Assembly: GCA_030595015.1 (NCBI GenBank)
Contig: JAUVDZ010000013.1
Coordinates: 1 to 16,842, forward strand
DNA from: Candidatus Peregrinibacteria bacterium
Lineage (GTDB): Bacteria; Patescibacteriota; Gracilibacteria; UBA1369; PNNO01
Reading direction: 5' to 3'
Length of the DNA stretch: 16,842 bases
Below, in pieces: positions 1-4,873 of the stretch. A program made the position numbers and the translations under genes. How positions within the stretch are numbered: position 1 is the stretch's first letter; each line of letters starts with the position of its first letter. The notes under the pieces are model-generated. The model worked only from the letters and a program-made list of their open reading frames with translations. It searched no databases and was not told where the DNA came from.

Positions 1-2
1 AT

Positions 3-95
3 AAATCTGGAAGATATGCCTTTGAAAAGAATATCGGACTGAAAAAATCACATTATGTTTTGACTCTTTACCTGTTGGAAGATATTCTGACTTGA
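3..95 (+). CDS. C-terminal end of an unidentified protein (5' end outside window)
   Basis: Frame 3 is open from the left edge to a TGA at 93-95 and encodes about 30 residues, ending in a leucine-rich stretch (LTLYLLEDILT). Composition and AT-rich codon use resemble the backbone genes, and a terminator-like hairpin follows at 139-178, as expected behind a gene end. The family is not recognisable from so short a tail. An alternative frame-1 ORF ends at 42 and looks less protein-like. The call rests only on an open frame plus the downstream hairpin. Confidence 0.35.
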   Translation, partial: KSGRYAFEKNIGLKKSHYVLTLYLLEDILT

Positions 96-120
96 CAAAA
101 CCGCAACTTTTCGTCATAAT
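92..120 (+). promoter_or_regulatory. Sigma-70-like promoter upstream of GC-rich gene 1
   Basis: TTGACA at 92-97, a 17-base spacer, and CATAAT at 115-120. The predicted start is near 127. The -35 box overlaps the stop codon of the preceding frame. A terminator-like hairpin begins only about 12 bases after the predicted start, so either transcription is attenuated there or the match is fortuitous. Confidence 0.45.
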
Positions 121-138
121 ATTGTTCTTGTATATGTT

Positions 139-178
139 AGAGTAAATGACTTTTTAAGTATGTTTGCTCTTGATTTTT
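139..178 (+). terminator. Rho-independent terminator or attenuator
   Basis: AGAGTAAA (139-146) pairs with TTTGCTCT (163-170) with one G-U, and inside it ACTT (149-152) pairs with AAGT (156-159). The stem is followed by TGATTTTT (171-178). It could end the gene whose tail is at 3-95. It could also stop most transcripts starting at the 92-120 promoter, acting as an attenuator for gene 287-805. Confidence 0.5.
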
Positions 179-201
179 GACAACTAGCTGGCGGAAAGAA
201 C

Positions 202-229
202 TTGGTTATAGGAAACCATCTTGTAAAAT
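202..229 (+). promoter_or_regulatory. Possible proximal promoter of GC-rich gene 1
   Basis: TTGGTT (202-207), a 16-base spacer, and TAAAAT (224-229) give a plausible but weak promoter inside the inverted-repeat segment and downstream of the 139-178 hairpin. If real, the cassette would carry its own promoter, with a leader of about 50 bases before the ATG at 287. Confidence 0.25.
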
Positions 230-286
230 TTATTGGATGCTCTCCTGTAATCAACAAACCAACCCAAGGAAAAAAAAGGACGCACC

Positions 287-805
287 ATGAACAACACGAA
301 TCTCACGAGCAACCGATCCGTTGGAATGGTAACCATCGGAGTAACTCTGCTGTTGATCGTCGTCGCTTTGACGGCTCCGGCCTGCAGCTACCCCATCGGT
401 AGCAATTTCGAACGAACCTTCCTGCTCGTGGACAGCGCCACGGACACCATGGATGCACAGCCCAGCATCTCGTTTATGAATCTCGGCGACGATCCGGTGT
501 TCGTTTCGGGCTTCGGGTTCGTACTTCGCGCGGACGACGACCTCACGGTCACCACGCCTCCCGGCTGCACTGCCCTCTATGAAGACATGGTGGACGAGCG
601 CGTTTTGCGCATCAGCTGCTTCGGAGACGCCGAGATCAAAGTCGACCCCGACGAAGAGGTCGTAGTGAACCTCGATGTGCAGGGACCATGGACCAGGCTC
701 GATCTCGTTTCCGTGTTGGCCACGGACGAGAACGGCGAACCGGTTTGGAACAACATCAGCGGGGATTTCAATCCCCCTGCCTGGAACAACCCCTCGTACT
801 ACTAG
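287..805 (+). CDS. Exported acidic protein of unknown family, GC-rich (GC-rich gene 1)
   Basis: This encodes a 172-residue protein that I do not recognise. Residues 1-32 look like a Sec signal: Arg10, a hydrophobic core at about 15-29, and an Ala-Pro-Ala site before Cys33. The site does not match a canonical lipobox well, so signal peptidase I cleavage is more likely than lipidation. The mature part is acidic and alternates hydrophobic strands with turns, suggesting a beta-sandwich. Two later cysteines (in GCTALY and SCFGD) could form a disulfide. The ATG at 287 is preceded by AAAGGA (275-280) at a 6-base spacing. Bases 481-540 count 38 G+C of 60, and GC-ending codons dominate, unlike neighbouring genes. 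It stands alone between two terminators. Recent transfer is the simplest reading; an assembly chimera is the alternative. Confidence 0.75.
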   Translation: MNNTNLTSNRSVGMVTIGVTLLLIVVALTAPACSYPIGSNFERTFLLVDSATDTMDAQPSISFMNLGDDPVFVSGFGFVLRADDDLTVTTPPGCTALYEDMVDERVLRISCFGDAEIKVDPDEEVVVNLDVQGPWTRLDLVSVLATDENGEPVWNNISGDFNPPAWNNPSYY

Positions 806-832
806 CCAAAACCCTCGCTCCCCCTTCCTAAC

Positions 833-865
833 GGTTGCTACAATCTTTCCCGCCAGCTAGCAACC
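833..865 (+). repeat. Hairpin in the 3' UTR of GC-rich gene 1
   Basis: GGTTGCTA (833-840) pairs perfectly with TAGCAACC (858-865) around a 17-base loop. The right arm overlaps the right copy of the long inverted repeat (850-860), so the local hairpin and pairing with the leader copy (184-194) exclude each other. No T-run follows directly, so it is not a standard terminator. Confidence 0.45.
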
Positions 866-873
866 CCTTCAAT

Positions 874-902
874 TTGATTCACTTAAAATATACATTTATA
901 CT
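874..902 (+). promoter_or_regulatory. Promoter upstream of the small CxxC gene
   Basis: TTGATT (874-879), a 17-base spacer, and TATACT (897-902). The predicted start is near 909, about 22 bases before the ATG at 931. The -10 box overlaps the left arm of the terminator hairpin at 899-920. A transcript starting at 909 would lack that arm and escape it. Confidence 0.45.
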
Positions 903-927
903 GAAATTAAAATTTTAGTATTTTTTT
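899..927 (+). terminator. AU-rich rho-independent terminator after GC-rich gene 1
   Basis: TACTGAAAT (899-907) pairs with ATTTTAGTA (912-920) over nine pairs, one of them G-U, with a 4-base loop, followed by seven T (921-927). It closes the transcription unit of the 287-805 gene just before the small gene at 931. Confidence 0.5.
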
Positions 928-930
928 CAT

Positions 931-1035
931 ATGAAAAATTGCAAACAATGCACAAAATACATTAGATCTTCATATTCAGATGACAGACCTGAAAAAGTTT
1001 ACTGTGAAAAATGTTATTTAGCAGAGGTTCTATGA
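931..1035 (+). CDS. 34-residue double-CxxC (zinc-ribbon-like) protein
   Basis: This short ORF encodes a 34-residue protein with two CxxC pairs: C4-x2-C7 near the N-terminus and C25-x2-C28 near the C-terminus. The spacing is typical of a small zinc ribbon. The stretch between the pairs (RPEKVYCEKC near its end) loosely resembles the short CxxC ribbons often annotated in CPR genomes, but I cannot assign a family. ATG at 931 is the only reasonable start. No SD is present, as for most backbone genes here, while a promoter-like sequence lies at 874-902. It converges on the minus-strand gene 1030-1692, and the two ends overlap by 6 bases. Its size invites doubt, but the paired cysteines and AT-rich codons support translation. 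Confidence 0.55.
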   Translation: MKNCKQCTKYIRSSYSDDRPEKVYCEKCYLAEVL

Positions 1036-1692
1036 TTTATTCTTTTCCATTTTTGCCAATATTTCTAAACATTCCTTTATTTGATCTCTCACTTCATCAA
1101 ACCTGAAATTTTCATCTTCGTAACTTTTAAATTGATTTTGTAATGTAATCAACTCCGGGATAACAAGTTTAGACATATTTGTAATAACATCACTAGTTTT
1201 AATATCCTTGTTTCCCAATGAGCTAATATTTGCAGCAATAGTTCTCTGATAAGTTGAAAATTCTTCAGTAAAGCTAGGAACACTGTTTTTATAAACTTTA
1301 CGAAGTTTAGTCACAAATTCCTTAACTCTCTCAAGCTGGACAATTATTCTACATCTAACAGAGGCCTCCCTTTCTTTATCCTGCTCTACTATAAAATCTT
1401 CTGATTGACCGTCACCGACCAAATCACTAATCGCCAACTTTGCCTGTTTTTGAACATCGCGTGCATTTAATTCCTTAGGAATTTCAGGTAATTCTGAAGT
1501 TTCAACAGCATGTCTTCTAAAGTTGGTTGTTATTTTATTATCATGGACTGACGGCTTTTGAACAGCATCTTTCTCAGGTATTTGTGGCAATTCTAAGTCC
1601 CCTTCTTCTGGTTGTTTTATTTTCATTGTTCTTTTAAGACTGACATGTTGAAATTCACCTGTTGGCATGTCGCTGCGTTCTCCTTTAAGCAT
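1030..1692 (-). CDS. Unrecognised soluble protein, helical and charged
   Basis: This encodes 220 residues with no signal peptide or membrane segment. The first 90 residues are polar and probably disordered. They contain two copies of a short motif, ELPQIP (34-39) and ELPEIP (67-72), each followed by a charged segment ending in VQK. From about residue 95 onward the sequence is helical, with heptad-like hydrophobic spacing that suggests coiled coil or a helical bundle, and it ends in a lysine-rich tail. The start at 1692 has no SD. It lies 18 bases behind the CCA end of tRNA-Pro on the same strand, so it may be cotranscribed with that tRNA. Base composition matches the backbone. A role as an adaptor or scaffold is possible, but nothing identifies it. 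Confidence 0.7.
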   Translation of the reverse strand: MLKGERSDMPTGEFQHVSLKRTMKIKQPEEGDLELPQIPEKDAVQKPSVHDNKITTNFRRHAVETSELPEIPKELNARDVQKQAKLAISDLVGDGQSEDFIVEQDKEREASVRCRIIVQLERVKEFVTKLRKVYKNSVPSFTEEFSTYQRTIAANISSLGNKDIKTSDVITNMSKLVIPELITLQNQFKSYEDENFRFDEVRDQIKECLEILAKMEKNKS

Positions 1693-1710
1693 AATAATTA
1701 ATTAATTGAA

Positions 1711-1788
1711 TGGTCGGGGCAGCAGGATTTGAACCTGCGACCTCTCGCTCCCAAAGCGAGCGCGCTAACCGGACTACGCTATGCCCCG
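1711..1788 (-). tRNA. tRNA-Pro (UGG)
   Basis: The minus strand folds into a full cloverleaf. The acceptor arm is CGGGGCA paired with TGCCCCG, and the anticodon arm is CTCGC/GCGAG with loop TTTGGGA, giving anticodon TGG. The T arm contains GGTTCAAATCC. The discriminator A is followed by encoded CCA (1713-1711). A promoter lies just upstream at 1844-1816. Confidence 0.95.
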
Positions 1789-1815
1789 ATATTTATTTAT
1801 TTTTAAAGCTCTACC

Positions 1816-1844
1816 AATATATTGAATTATCCTTTTGAAGTCAA
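1816..1844 (-). promoter_or_regulatory. Promoter of tRNA-Pro
   Basis: On the minus strand, TTGACT (1844-1839), a 17-base spacer, and TATATT (1821-1816). The predicted start is near 1809, about 20 bases before the tRNA. It overlaps the 5' end of the divergent PRC-barrel gene. Confidence 0.65.
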
Positions 1845-2394
1845 AGAAATTTTGCTTTATGATGCAATTGTGGAAAAAACATATAATCAAATCATTGGTT
1901 TACCCGTAGTTGTTGACGGAGTAGGGAGAATTGCTCGAATAACTGACATACTGATTGATCATAAAGATGGGAAAGTATGCTGTTTTTTTGTTGATAAAGG
2001 AAAAATGAAAATTATTATGCCAATGGATATCTTGTTTTTTGGTCAAATGGTTATGGTCCACGATCCAGAAGATGTTATAGACGCTGAAGACGTTATTAAG
2101 GTGCAAAAATGTGTTGAAAGCGATATCCGAATTCATAAAAGCCGTGTTGAGACAAAAAAGGGTGAATATATAGGGAATGTACAGAACTTCCTAATCGATG
2201 TAAAAGGTTTTGGACTAACTAAGATAATCGTTTATAAGTCGTTTTTAGGACTGTTTAAGAGCCAAGACCGCACAATCTCTGCTCGTGACATCATTGAGAT
2301 TAAAAAAGGCCTTATTATCGTTAAGAATAAGTGCGCAAAAGTATATGATGAAGAGGAAGAAAGGGTAAGAAACCTTTCTCCGGATATGGCATAA
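1822..2394 (+). CDS. PRC-barrel domain protein
   Basis: This encodes up to 190 residues with two tandem PRC-barrel-like halves: about 17-80 (start IIGLPVVVDGVGRIARITDI) and about 108-172 (start VETKKGEYIGNVQNFLIDV). Both show the family's pattern of a G-x-x-V strand followed by a D-rich turn. PRC barrels occur in RimM and in photosynthetic reaction-centre H subunits, and as stand-alone proteins that bind partners or RNA; the role here is unknown. No ATG exists near the N-terminus. The frame can start at TTG 1822, TTG 1852 or GTG 1870, and the last two still keep the first domain whole. TTG 1822 lies within the opposite-strand tRNA-Pro promoter, so a later start is possible. A bidirectional terminator follows at 2459-2486. 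Confidence 0.75.
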   Translation: MNYPFEVKEILLYDAIVEKTYNQIIGLPVVVDGVGRIARITDILIDHKDGKVCCFFVDKGKMKIIMPMDILFFGQMVMVHDPEDVIDAEDVIKVQKCVESDIRIHKSRVETKKGEYIGNVQNFLIDVKGFGLTKIIVYKSFLGLFKSQDRTISARDIIEIKKGLIIVKNKCAKVYDEEEERVRNLSPDMA

Positions 2395-2458
2395 AGCGAG
2401 ACAATCGACTTTACTAAGTAAAGGACTTTACCTGGCAAGTTTGTATCGGGCATAACAA

Positions 2459-2486
2459 AAGCCCCGACTTTTTCAAGCCGGAGCTT
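2459..2486. terminator. Bidirectional rho-independent terminator
   Basis: AAGCCCCGACT (2459-2469) pairs with AGCCGGAGCTT (2476-2486) over 11 pairs including G-U. It is flanked by A-rich sequence on the left (CAAAA) and T-rich sequence on the right, so it can serve both the plus-strand PRC gene and the minus-strand gene ending at 2507. Confidence 0.75.
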
Positions 2487-2506
2487 TAGATTTTATAGTT
2501 TTCTAA

Positions 2507-2914
2507 TTAAACTTCTGTACCTTGACCAGCACCTGAGATCACAGTTCGTACAAGTGCGAATGAGATCAACACGATGATAATACCAACGATTGCGTACATA
2601 ATGATCTTTTTTGCTTTGTCGATACTTTCTTGGTTACCTGCAGCAGTAACATAAGTTACACCACCGTAGATAATCATGATTACAGCGATAAGACCAAGGA
2701 ATAGTAAGAAGAAGTTTACAACGTTTAGAATCAAAACTCTAAATGATCCTTCTCCCCCTGTAGCACCTGCAATACTTGAAGGAACATCTCCTTCAGAGAT
2801 AAGCTGTGCTGACGCAACTCCGCCTAGTGCCGTAAAAATCAACAGAAGCACTGTGCTAAGACCTAAAACAATTAGTCCTTGTTTTAAACCCTTCTTTAGA
2901 GCGGTTTTAGTCAT
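2507..2914 (-). CDS. VirB2/TrbC-like small membrane protein (pilin-like)
   Basis: This encodes 135 residues with the layout of the VirB2/TrbC-like proteins that recur in CPR genomes. There is a basic N-terminus (KKGLKQ) and a hydrophobic signal-like segment at 14-35 ending GVASA, followed by a short periplasmic loop with a Gly/Ser-rich part. Two further membrane helices sit at about 60-88 and 103-125, joined by a short basic loop (NQESIDKAKK). VirB2 family members are pilin subunits of type IV secretion. In CPR organisms this homologue usually stands alone, and its role is unproven. No SD is present at ATG 2914, but a promoter-like pair lies at 2998-2970. It is separated from murB by about 105 bases and ends before a strong terminator. 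Confidence 0.8.
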   Translation of the reverse strand: MTKTALKKGLKQGLIVLGLSTVLLLIFTALGGVASAQLISEGDVPSSIAGATGGEGSFRVLILNVVNFFLLFLGLIAVIMIIYGGVTYVTAAGNQESIDKAKKIIMYAIVGIIIVLISFALVRTVISGAGQGTEV

Positions 2915-2969
2915 TTTGTTTGGGTTATATAGTTTATTTTTGAAAACTTATTTTTTTAGTTTTCGTCTT

Positions 2970-2998
2970 ATTTTACCAAATATTTGACAAAAAAGCAA
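2970..2998 (-). promoter_or_regulatory. Promoter of the VirB2-like gene
   Basis: On the minus strand, TTGCTT (2998-2993), a 17-base spacer, and TAAAAT (2975-2970), with a predicted start near 2963 and a leader of about 50 bases. A small CAAG/CTTG hairpin followed by a T-run overlaps the -35 box and may be a weak terminator for murB. Confidence 0.5.
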
Positions 2999-3019
2999 GA
3001 CCCTTGTCAAAGGATACTC

Positions 3020-3913
3020 TTATATGTCAATCCTGTTACCATGCTCATCAATAAGGATATTTTCAGGTTCGAGGTCTATTCCGAACTTCTCTTTAACGAT
3101 TTCTTTGGTTTTTCGAGCTACTGCAAGTATGTCTTTTTGAGTTGCGCTTCCCAGGTTCATAAGCCAATTACCATGTTGTTGAGAAATCTCAATATCGCCT
3201 ACCTTAAGCCCTTTTAAACCTGCCTTGTCAATCAAAAATCCTGCTGATTCATTTGCTGTAGGATTTTTAAAGAAAGATCCGGCAACTTTTCCTTTAGGCT
3301 GTTTTTCAGCTCTGAATTTAAGTACTTCTATGGGTGCCCCATCAGGATCTAAAGTAGGAAGATCTAATTTTACCTCCAAAACAATTTCATGACTTTTTTT
3401 CAAAAAAGAATGCCGATACGAAAATTGAAAGTATTCTTTTGGCTCTTCTACAATCCCCTGACCTGATCTATAAATTTTAACTGAAACTACAAAATCTCCA
3501 ATTTCAACACCCTGCGCACCTGCATTTCCATAAATCGCACCTCCAATTGTGCCAGGAAGACCAAACAATTTATCAATTCCACCTAATTCATGTTTAAGAG
3601 CTTCAGCAATTACAAGTGACAATGGTGTTCCTGATTCAACAATCATCTGACTTCCGTGAACTTCAATCTTATTTGCCATGTTATGTATGACTAAACCACG
3701 AAATCCTTTATCTGAAAAGACAGTATTGCATCCACCACCAAGTAACATATATGGAATTTTATCTTTTTCAGCTGCTTCAATCACCTTTGGAAGATCTGCA
3801 GAAGCACGAATATTAACAAAATAATCAGCTGGACCACCTATTTTATAGGCTGTATAAGGCGCCAAAGGCTCATCACGCTTAATTTCTATACCAAGTTTTT
3901 CTAATTCGTTCAT
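3020..3913 (-). CDS. murB: UDP-N-acetylenolpyruvoylglucosamine reductase
   Basis: MurB reduces UDP-GlcNAc-enolpyruvate to UDP-MurNAc with NADPH and bound FAD, the second committed step of cytoplasmic peptidoglycan precursor synthesis. The 297 residues are of normal length. The FAD-binding part shows YKIGGPADYFV (about 23-33) and LGGGCNTVFSD (58-68), then GTIGGAIYGNAGAQG (121-135). The type II pattern Tyr166-Arg167 (YRHSF) is present. The catalytic serine region is AGSFFKNP (Ser213), and the C-terminal acid is probably Glu284 in LEPEN. ATG 3913 lacks an SD but gives the expected N-terminus. It diverges from tRNA-Thr, whose promoter lies 13 bases upstream on the other strand. No other mur gene is adjacent; murD is about 4.4 kb away on the opposite strand. 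Confidence 0.96.
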   Translation of the reverse strand: MNELEKLGIEIKRDEPLAPYTAYKIGGPADYFVNIRASADLPKVIEAAEKDKIPYMLLGGGCNTVFSDKGFRGLVIHNMANKIEVHGSQMIVESGTPLSLVIAEALKHELGGIDKLFGLPGTIGGAIYGNAGAQGVEIGDFVVSVKIYRSGQGIVEEPKEYFQFSYRHSFLKKSHEIVLEVKLDLPTLDPDGAPIEVLKFRAEKQPKGKVAGSFFKNPTANESAGFLIDKAGLKGLKVGDIEISQQHGNWLMNLGSATQKDILAVARKTKEIVKEKFGIDLEPENILIDEHGNRIDI

Positions 3914-3925
3914 ATCTCAATCTTA

Positions 3926-3954
3926 TTGACATCGCAAAAAAATTACAATATTAT
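3926..3954 (+). promoter_or_regulatory. Promoter of the tRNA-Thr/tRNA-Tyr unit
   Basis: TTGACA (3926-3931), a 17-base spacer, and TATTAT (3949-3954). The predicted start near 3961 lies about 8 bases before tRNA-Thr. This is among the best promoter matches in the window and suits a stable RNA. Confidence 0.75.
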
Positions 3955-3968
3955 ATTTTGTGATCCAA

Positions 3969-4044
3969 GCCACCTTAGCTCAGTTGGTAGAGCAACAGTC
4001 TTGTAAACTGTGGGTCGTCGGTTCGACTCCGACAGGTGGCTCCA
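3969..4044 (+). tRNA. tRNA-Thr (UGU)
   Basis: Cloverleaf with acceptor GCCACCT/AGGTGGC, anticodon stem ACAGT/ACTGT and loop CTTGTAA (anticodon TGT), T arm GTCGGTTCGACTCCGAC, discriminator T, and encoded CCA at 4042-4044. Confidence 0.95.
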
Positions 4045-4047
4045 TTC

Positions 4048-4110
4048 TAACTTATAACTGCTGACCAATAATCGCTAACAGTTCCGTTAAAGATTATCAA
4101 TTATAAGTTA
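4048..4110 (+). repeat. Nested inverted repeat in the tRNA spacer
   Basis: TAACTTATAA (4048-4057) is perfectly inverted at 4101-4110. Inside it ATAATC (4068-4073) pairs with GATTAT (4092-4097), and TAAC (4076-4079) with GTTA (4086-4089). The result is a long bulged hairpin in the RNA linking tRNA-Thr to tRNA-Tyr. It is probably a processing stem or transcriptional punctuation. No T-run follows, so it is not a clear terminator. Confidence 0.5.
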
Positions 4111-4121
4111 TCGGTTTATAT

Positions 4122-4208
4122 GGGTAGGTGGCGGAGTGGTCAATCGCAGCAGACTGTAAATCTGCCGACTTTATGTCTACGAAGGTTCGAATCCTTCCCT
4201 GCCCACCA
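4122..4208 (+). tRNA. tRNA-Tyr (GUA)
   Basis: Class II tRNA with a long variable arm. The acceptor is GGGTAGG paired with CCTGCCC (one G-U), the anticodon stem is GCAGA/TCTGC with loop CTGTAAA (anticodon GTA), and the T arm contains GGTTCGAATCC. Encoded CCA is at 4206-4208. It is probably cotranscribed with tRNA-Thr. Confidence 0.95.
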
Positions 4209-4209
4209 T

Positions 4210-4329
4210 AAAAAAAGCATGCTACGAAGAGGGAATAAAATGACCGATTGAGTGGGATGATTAATTTACTTCGAGCCGATAGGCGAGAAGAGCTTTACTT
4301 ACAATGAAAGCTTGTTTCCTTTAGCATAC
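4210..4329 (-). ncRNA. Second structured domain of the 3' region, ending in U7
   Basis: On the minus strand GTATGCTA (4329-4322) pairs with TAGCATGC (4224-4217), eight pairs with one G-U. This closes a domain that contains a 6-bp hairpin (4291-4296 with 4307-4312) and a hairpin at 4269-4290. Seven T (4216-4210) follow the closing helix, terminator-like, and stop two bases short of the 3' end of tRNA-Tyr. The 4269-4290 hairpin has tandem GA mismatches if read on the plus strand, so strand assignment for this part is uncertain. Confidence 0.35.
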
Positions 4330-4337
4330 ATTAGAAT

Positions 4338-4404
4338 AAGGACCCTCTGTAATTGACATAGTATATGCCACGCGACGGAGAATCCATCGGATCAGAAGGC
4401 CCTT
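4338..4404 (-). ncRNA. Three-way-junction RNA structure in the 3' UTR of GC-rich gene 2
   Basis: On the minus strand there are three helices. P1 pairs 4404-4393 with 4349-4338 (12 pairs, 2 G-U). P2 pairs 4389-4383 with 4379-4373 (7 pairs, 1 G-U, 3-base loop). P3 pairs 4369-4364 with 4360-4355 (6 pairs, 1 G-U, 3-base loop). The junction linkers are 3, 3 and 5 bases. All four wobble positions are G-U on the minus strand and A-C mismatches on the plus strand, which favours a minus-strand RNA. P1 begins 5 bases after the stop codon of the gene at 4409. No known RNA family is recognised. Plus-strand reading has a T-run after P1 (GTTTTTATT), so a plus-strand terminator is the alternative. Confidence 0.5.
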
Positions 4405-4408
4405 GTTT

Positions 4409-4858
4409 TTATTGTTGGGGAGTAAGGGGGAGAACAGGGGCCAGCTCAGGAGTTGCAGGGGCAGCAGGAGCTTCAGCCTTCGCTGCGTCGATCGCCGCAA
4501 AGTCAGGAACGCGAATGGGGTAAGACTGAGAAGATGTAGTAAATGGCGCCCAGCTCAACTCGCCTGTGACACTCTGCCGAGTACCGATTCGAAAGATGGC
4601 TTCAACGCAATCTTTCCAGCCGGCTTCAATCAATGCTTCACGCAGATTGTGGCCTGTGTTGAGGTGAGTATTCCCATCCTCATCACACAAGTACACAATT
4701 TCACCACGGTTCACTGCTGCCATCATGCCAGTTCCGCGCTCCTGGAATGCTACAACCTGGCGCTTCACTCGACATTCAGCCAGAAACTTCTGAATGTCAT
4801 AAAAATCAACCTTGTGAGGCATCGGGATTTTCTTCGCACTCTGGTTTTCATTCGACAT
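4409..4858 (-). CDS. Unrecognised cytoplasmic protein, GC-rich (GC-rich gene 2)
   Basis: This encodes 149 residues from ATG 4858. An in-frame upstream ATG at 4918 would add 20 residues but lacks an SD, while ATG 4858 has a perfect one (AAAGGAGG, 7-base spacing). No signal peptide is present. Residues about 15-105 look like a compact alpha/beta domain (HKVDFYDIQKFLAECRVK, then MMAAVNRGEIVYLCDEDGN, and LREALIEAGWKDCVEAIFRI). The last 30 residues are an Ala/Pro-rich tail, probably disordered. No family is recognised. Bases 4441-4500 count 39 G+C of 60, and the N-terminal part is less extreme (29 of 60 in 4741-4800). The gene sits between the rnj terminator and a structured RNA region that reaches tRNA-Tyr. 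Insertion next to a tRNA gene suggests transfer, though no integrase or attachment repeat is seen. Confidence 0.75.
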   Translation of the reverse strand: MSNENQSAKKIPMPHKVDFYDIQKFLAECRVKRQVVAFQERGTGMMAAVNRGEIVYLCDEDGNTHLNTGHNLREALIEAGWKDCVEAIFRIGTRQSVTGELSWAPFTTSSQSYPIRVPDFAAIDAAKAEAPAAPATPELAPVLPLTPQQ

Positions 4859-4865
4859 AAACTTT

Positions 4866-4873
4866 CCTCCTTT
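4866..4873 (-). promoter_or_regulatory. Perfect Shine-Dalgarno of GC-rich gene 2
   Basis: AAAGGAGG on the minus strand, 7 bases before ATG 4858, which decides the start. CCTTT just upstream can pair with the AAAGG part through a very small loop, so the site may be partly masked. No backbone gene in this window has an SD this strong. Confidence 0.8.

Larger units (their letters stand above)
184..860. repeat. 677-bp segment bounded by imperfect inverted repeats, enclosing a GC-rich gene
   Basis: CTAGCTGGCGG at 184-194 is exactly inverted at 850-860. The match continues for AAAG (195-198 versus 845-848) after one unpaired base at 849. The trinucleotide CAA lies directly outside both ends (181-183 and 861-863), which could be a 3-bp target duplication or chance. 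The enclosed gene is far richer in G+C than its surroundings. This is compatible with an inserted cassette, but no transposase or integrase is visible, so mobility is inferred only. Confidence 0.5.

Noticed and set aside
202..402. Short plus-strand frame overlapping the start of GC-rich gene 1
   Set aside because: It has no SD, its composition is low-complexity and basic, and it lies mostly in the leader and out of frame with the better gene at 287.
825..865. Integron attC site downstream of GC-rich gene 1
   Set aside because: CCTAAC followed by an imperfect palindrome looked suggestive, but no matching GTTRRRY core site lies at the other end and no integrase is present.
4338..4404. tRNA or tmRNA-like gene
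   Set aside because: The fold has three helices only, with no T-arm GTTCGA motif, no anticodon arm and no CCA end.
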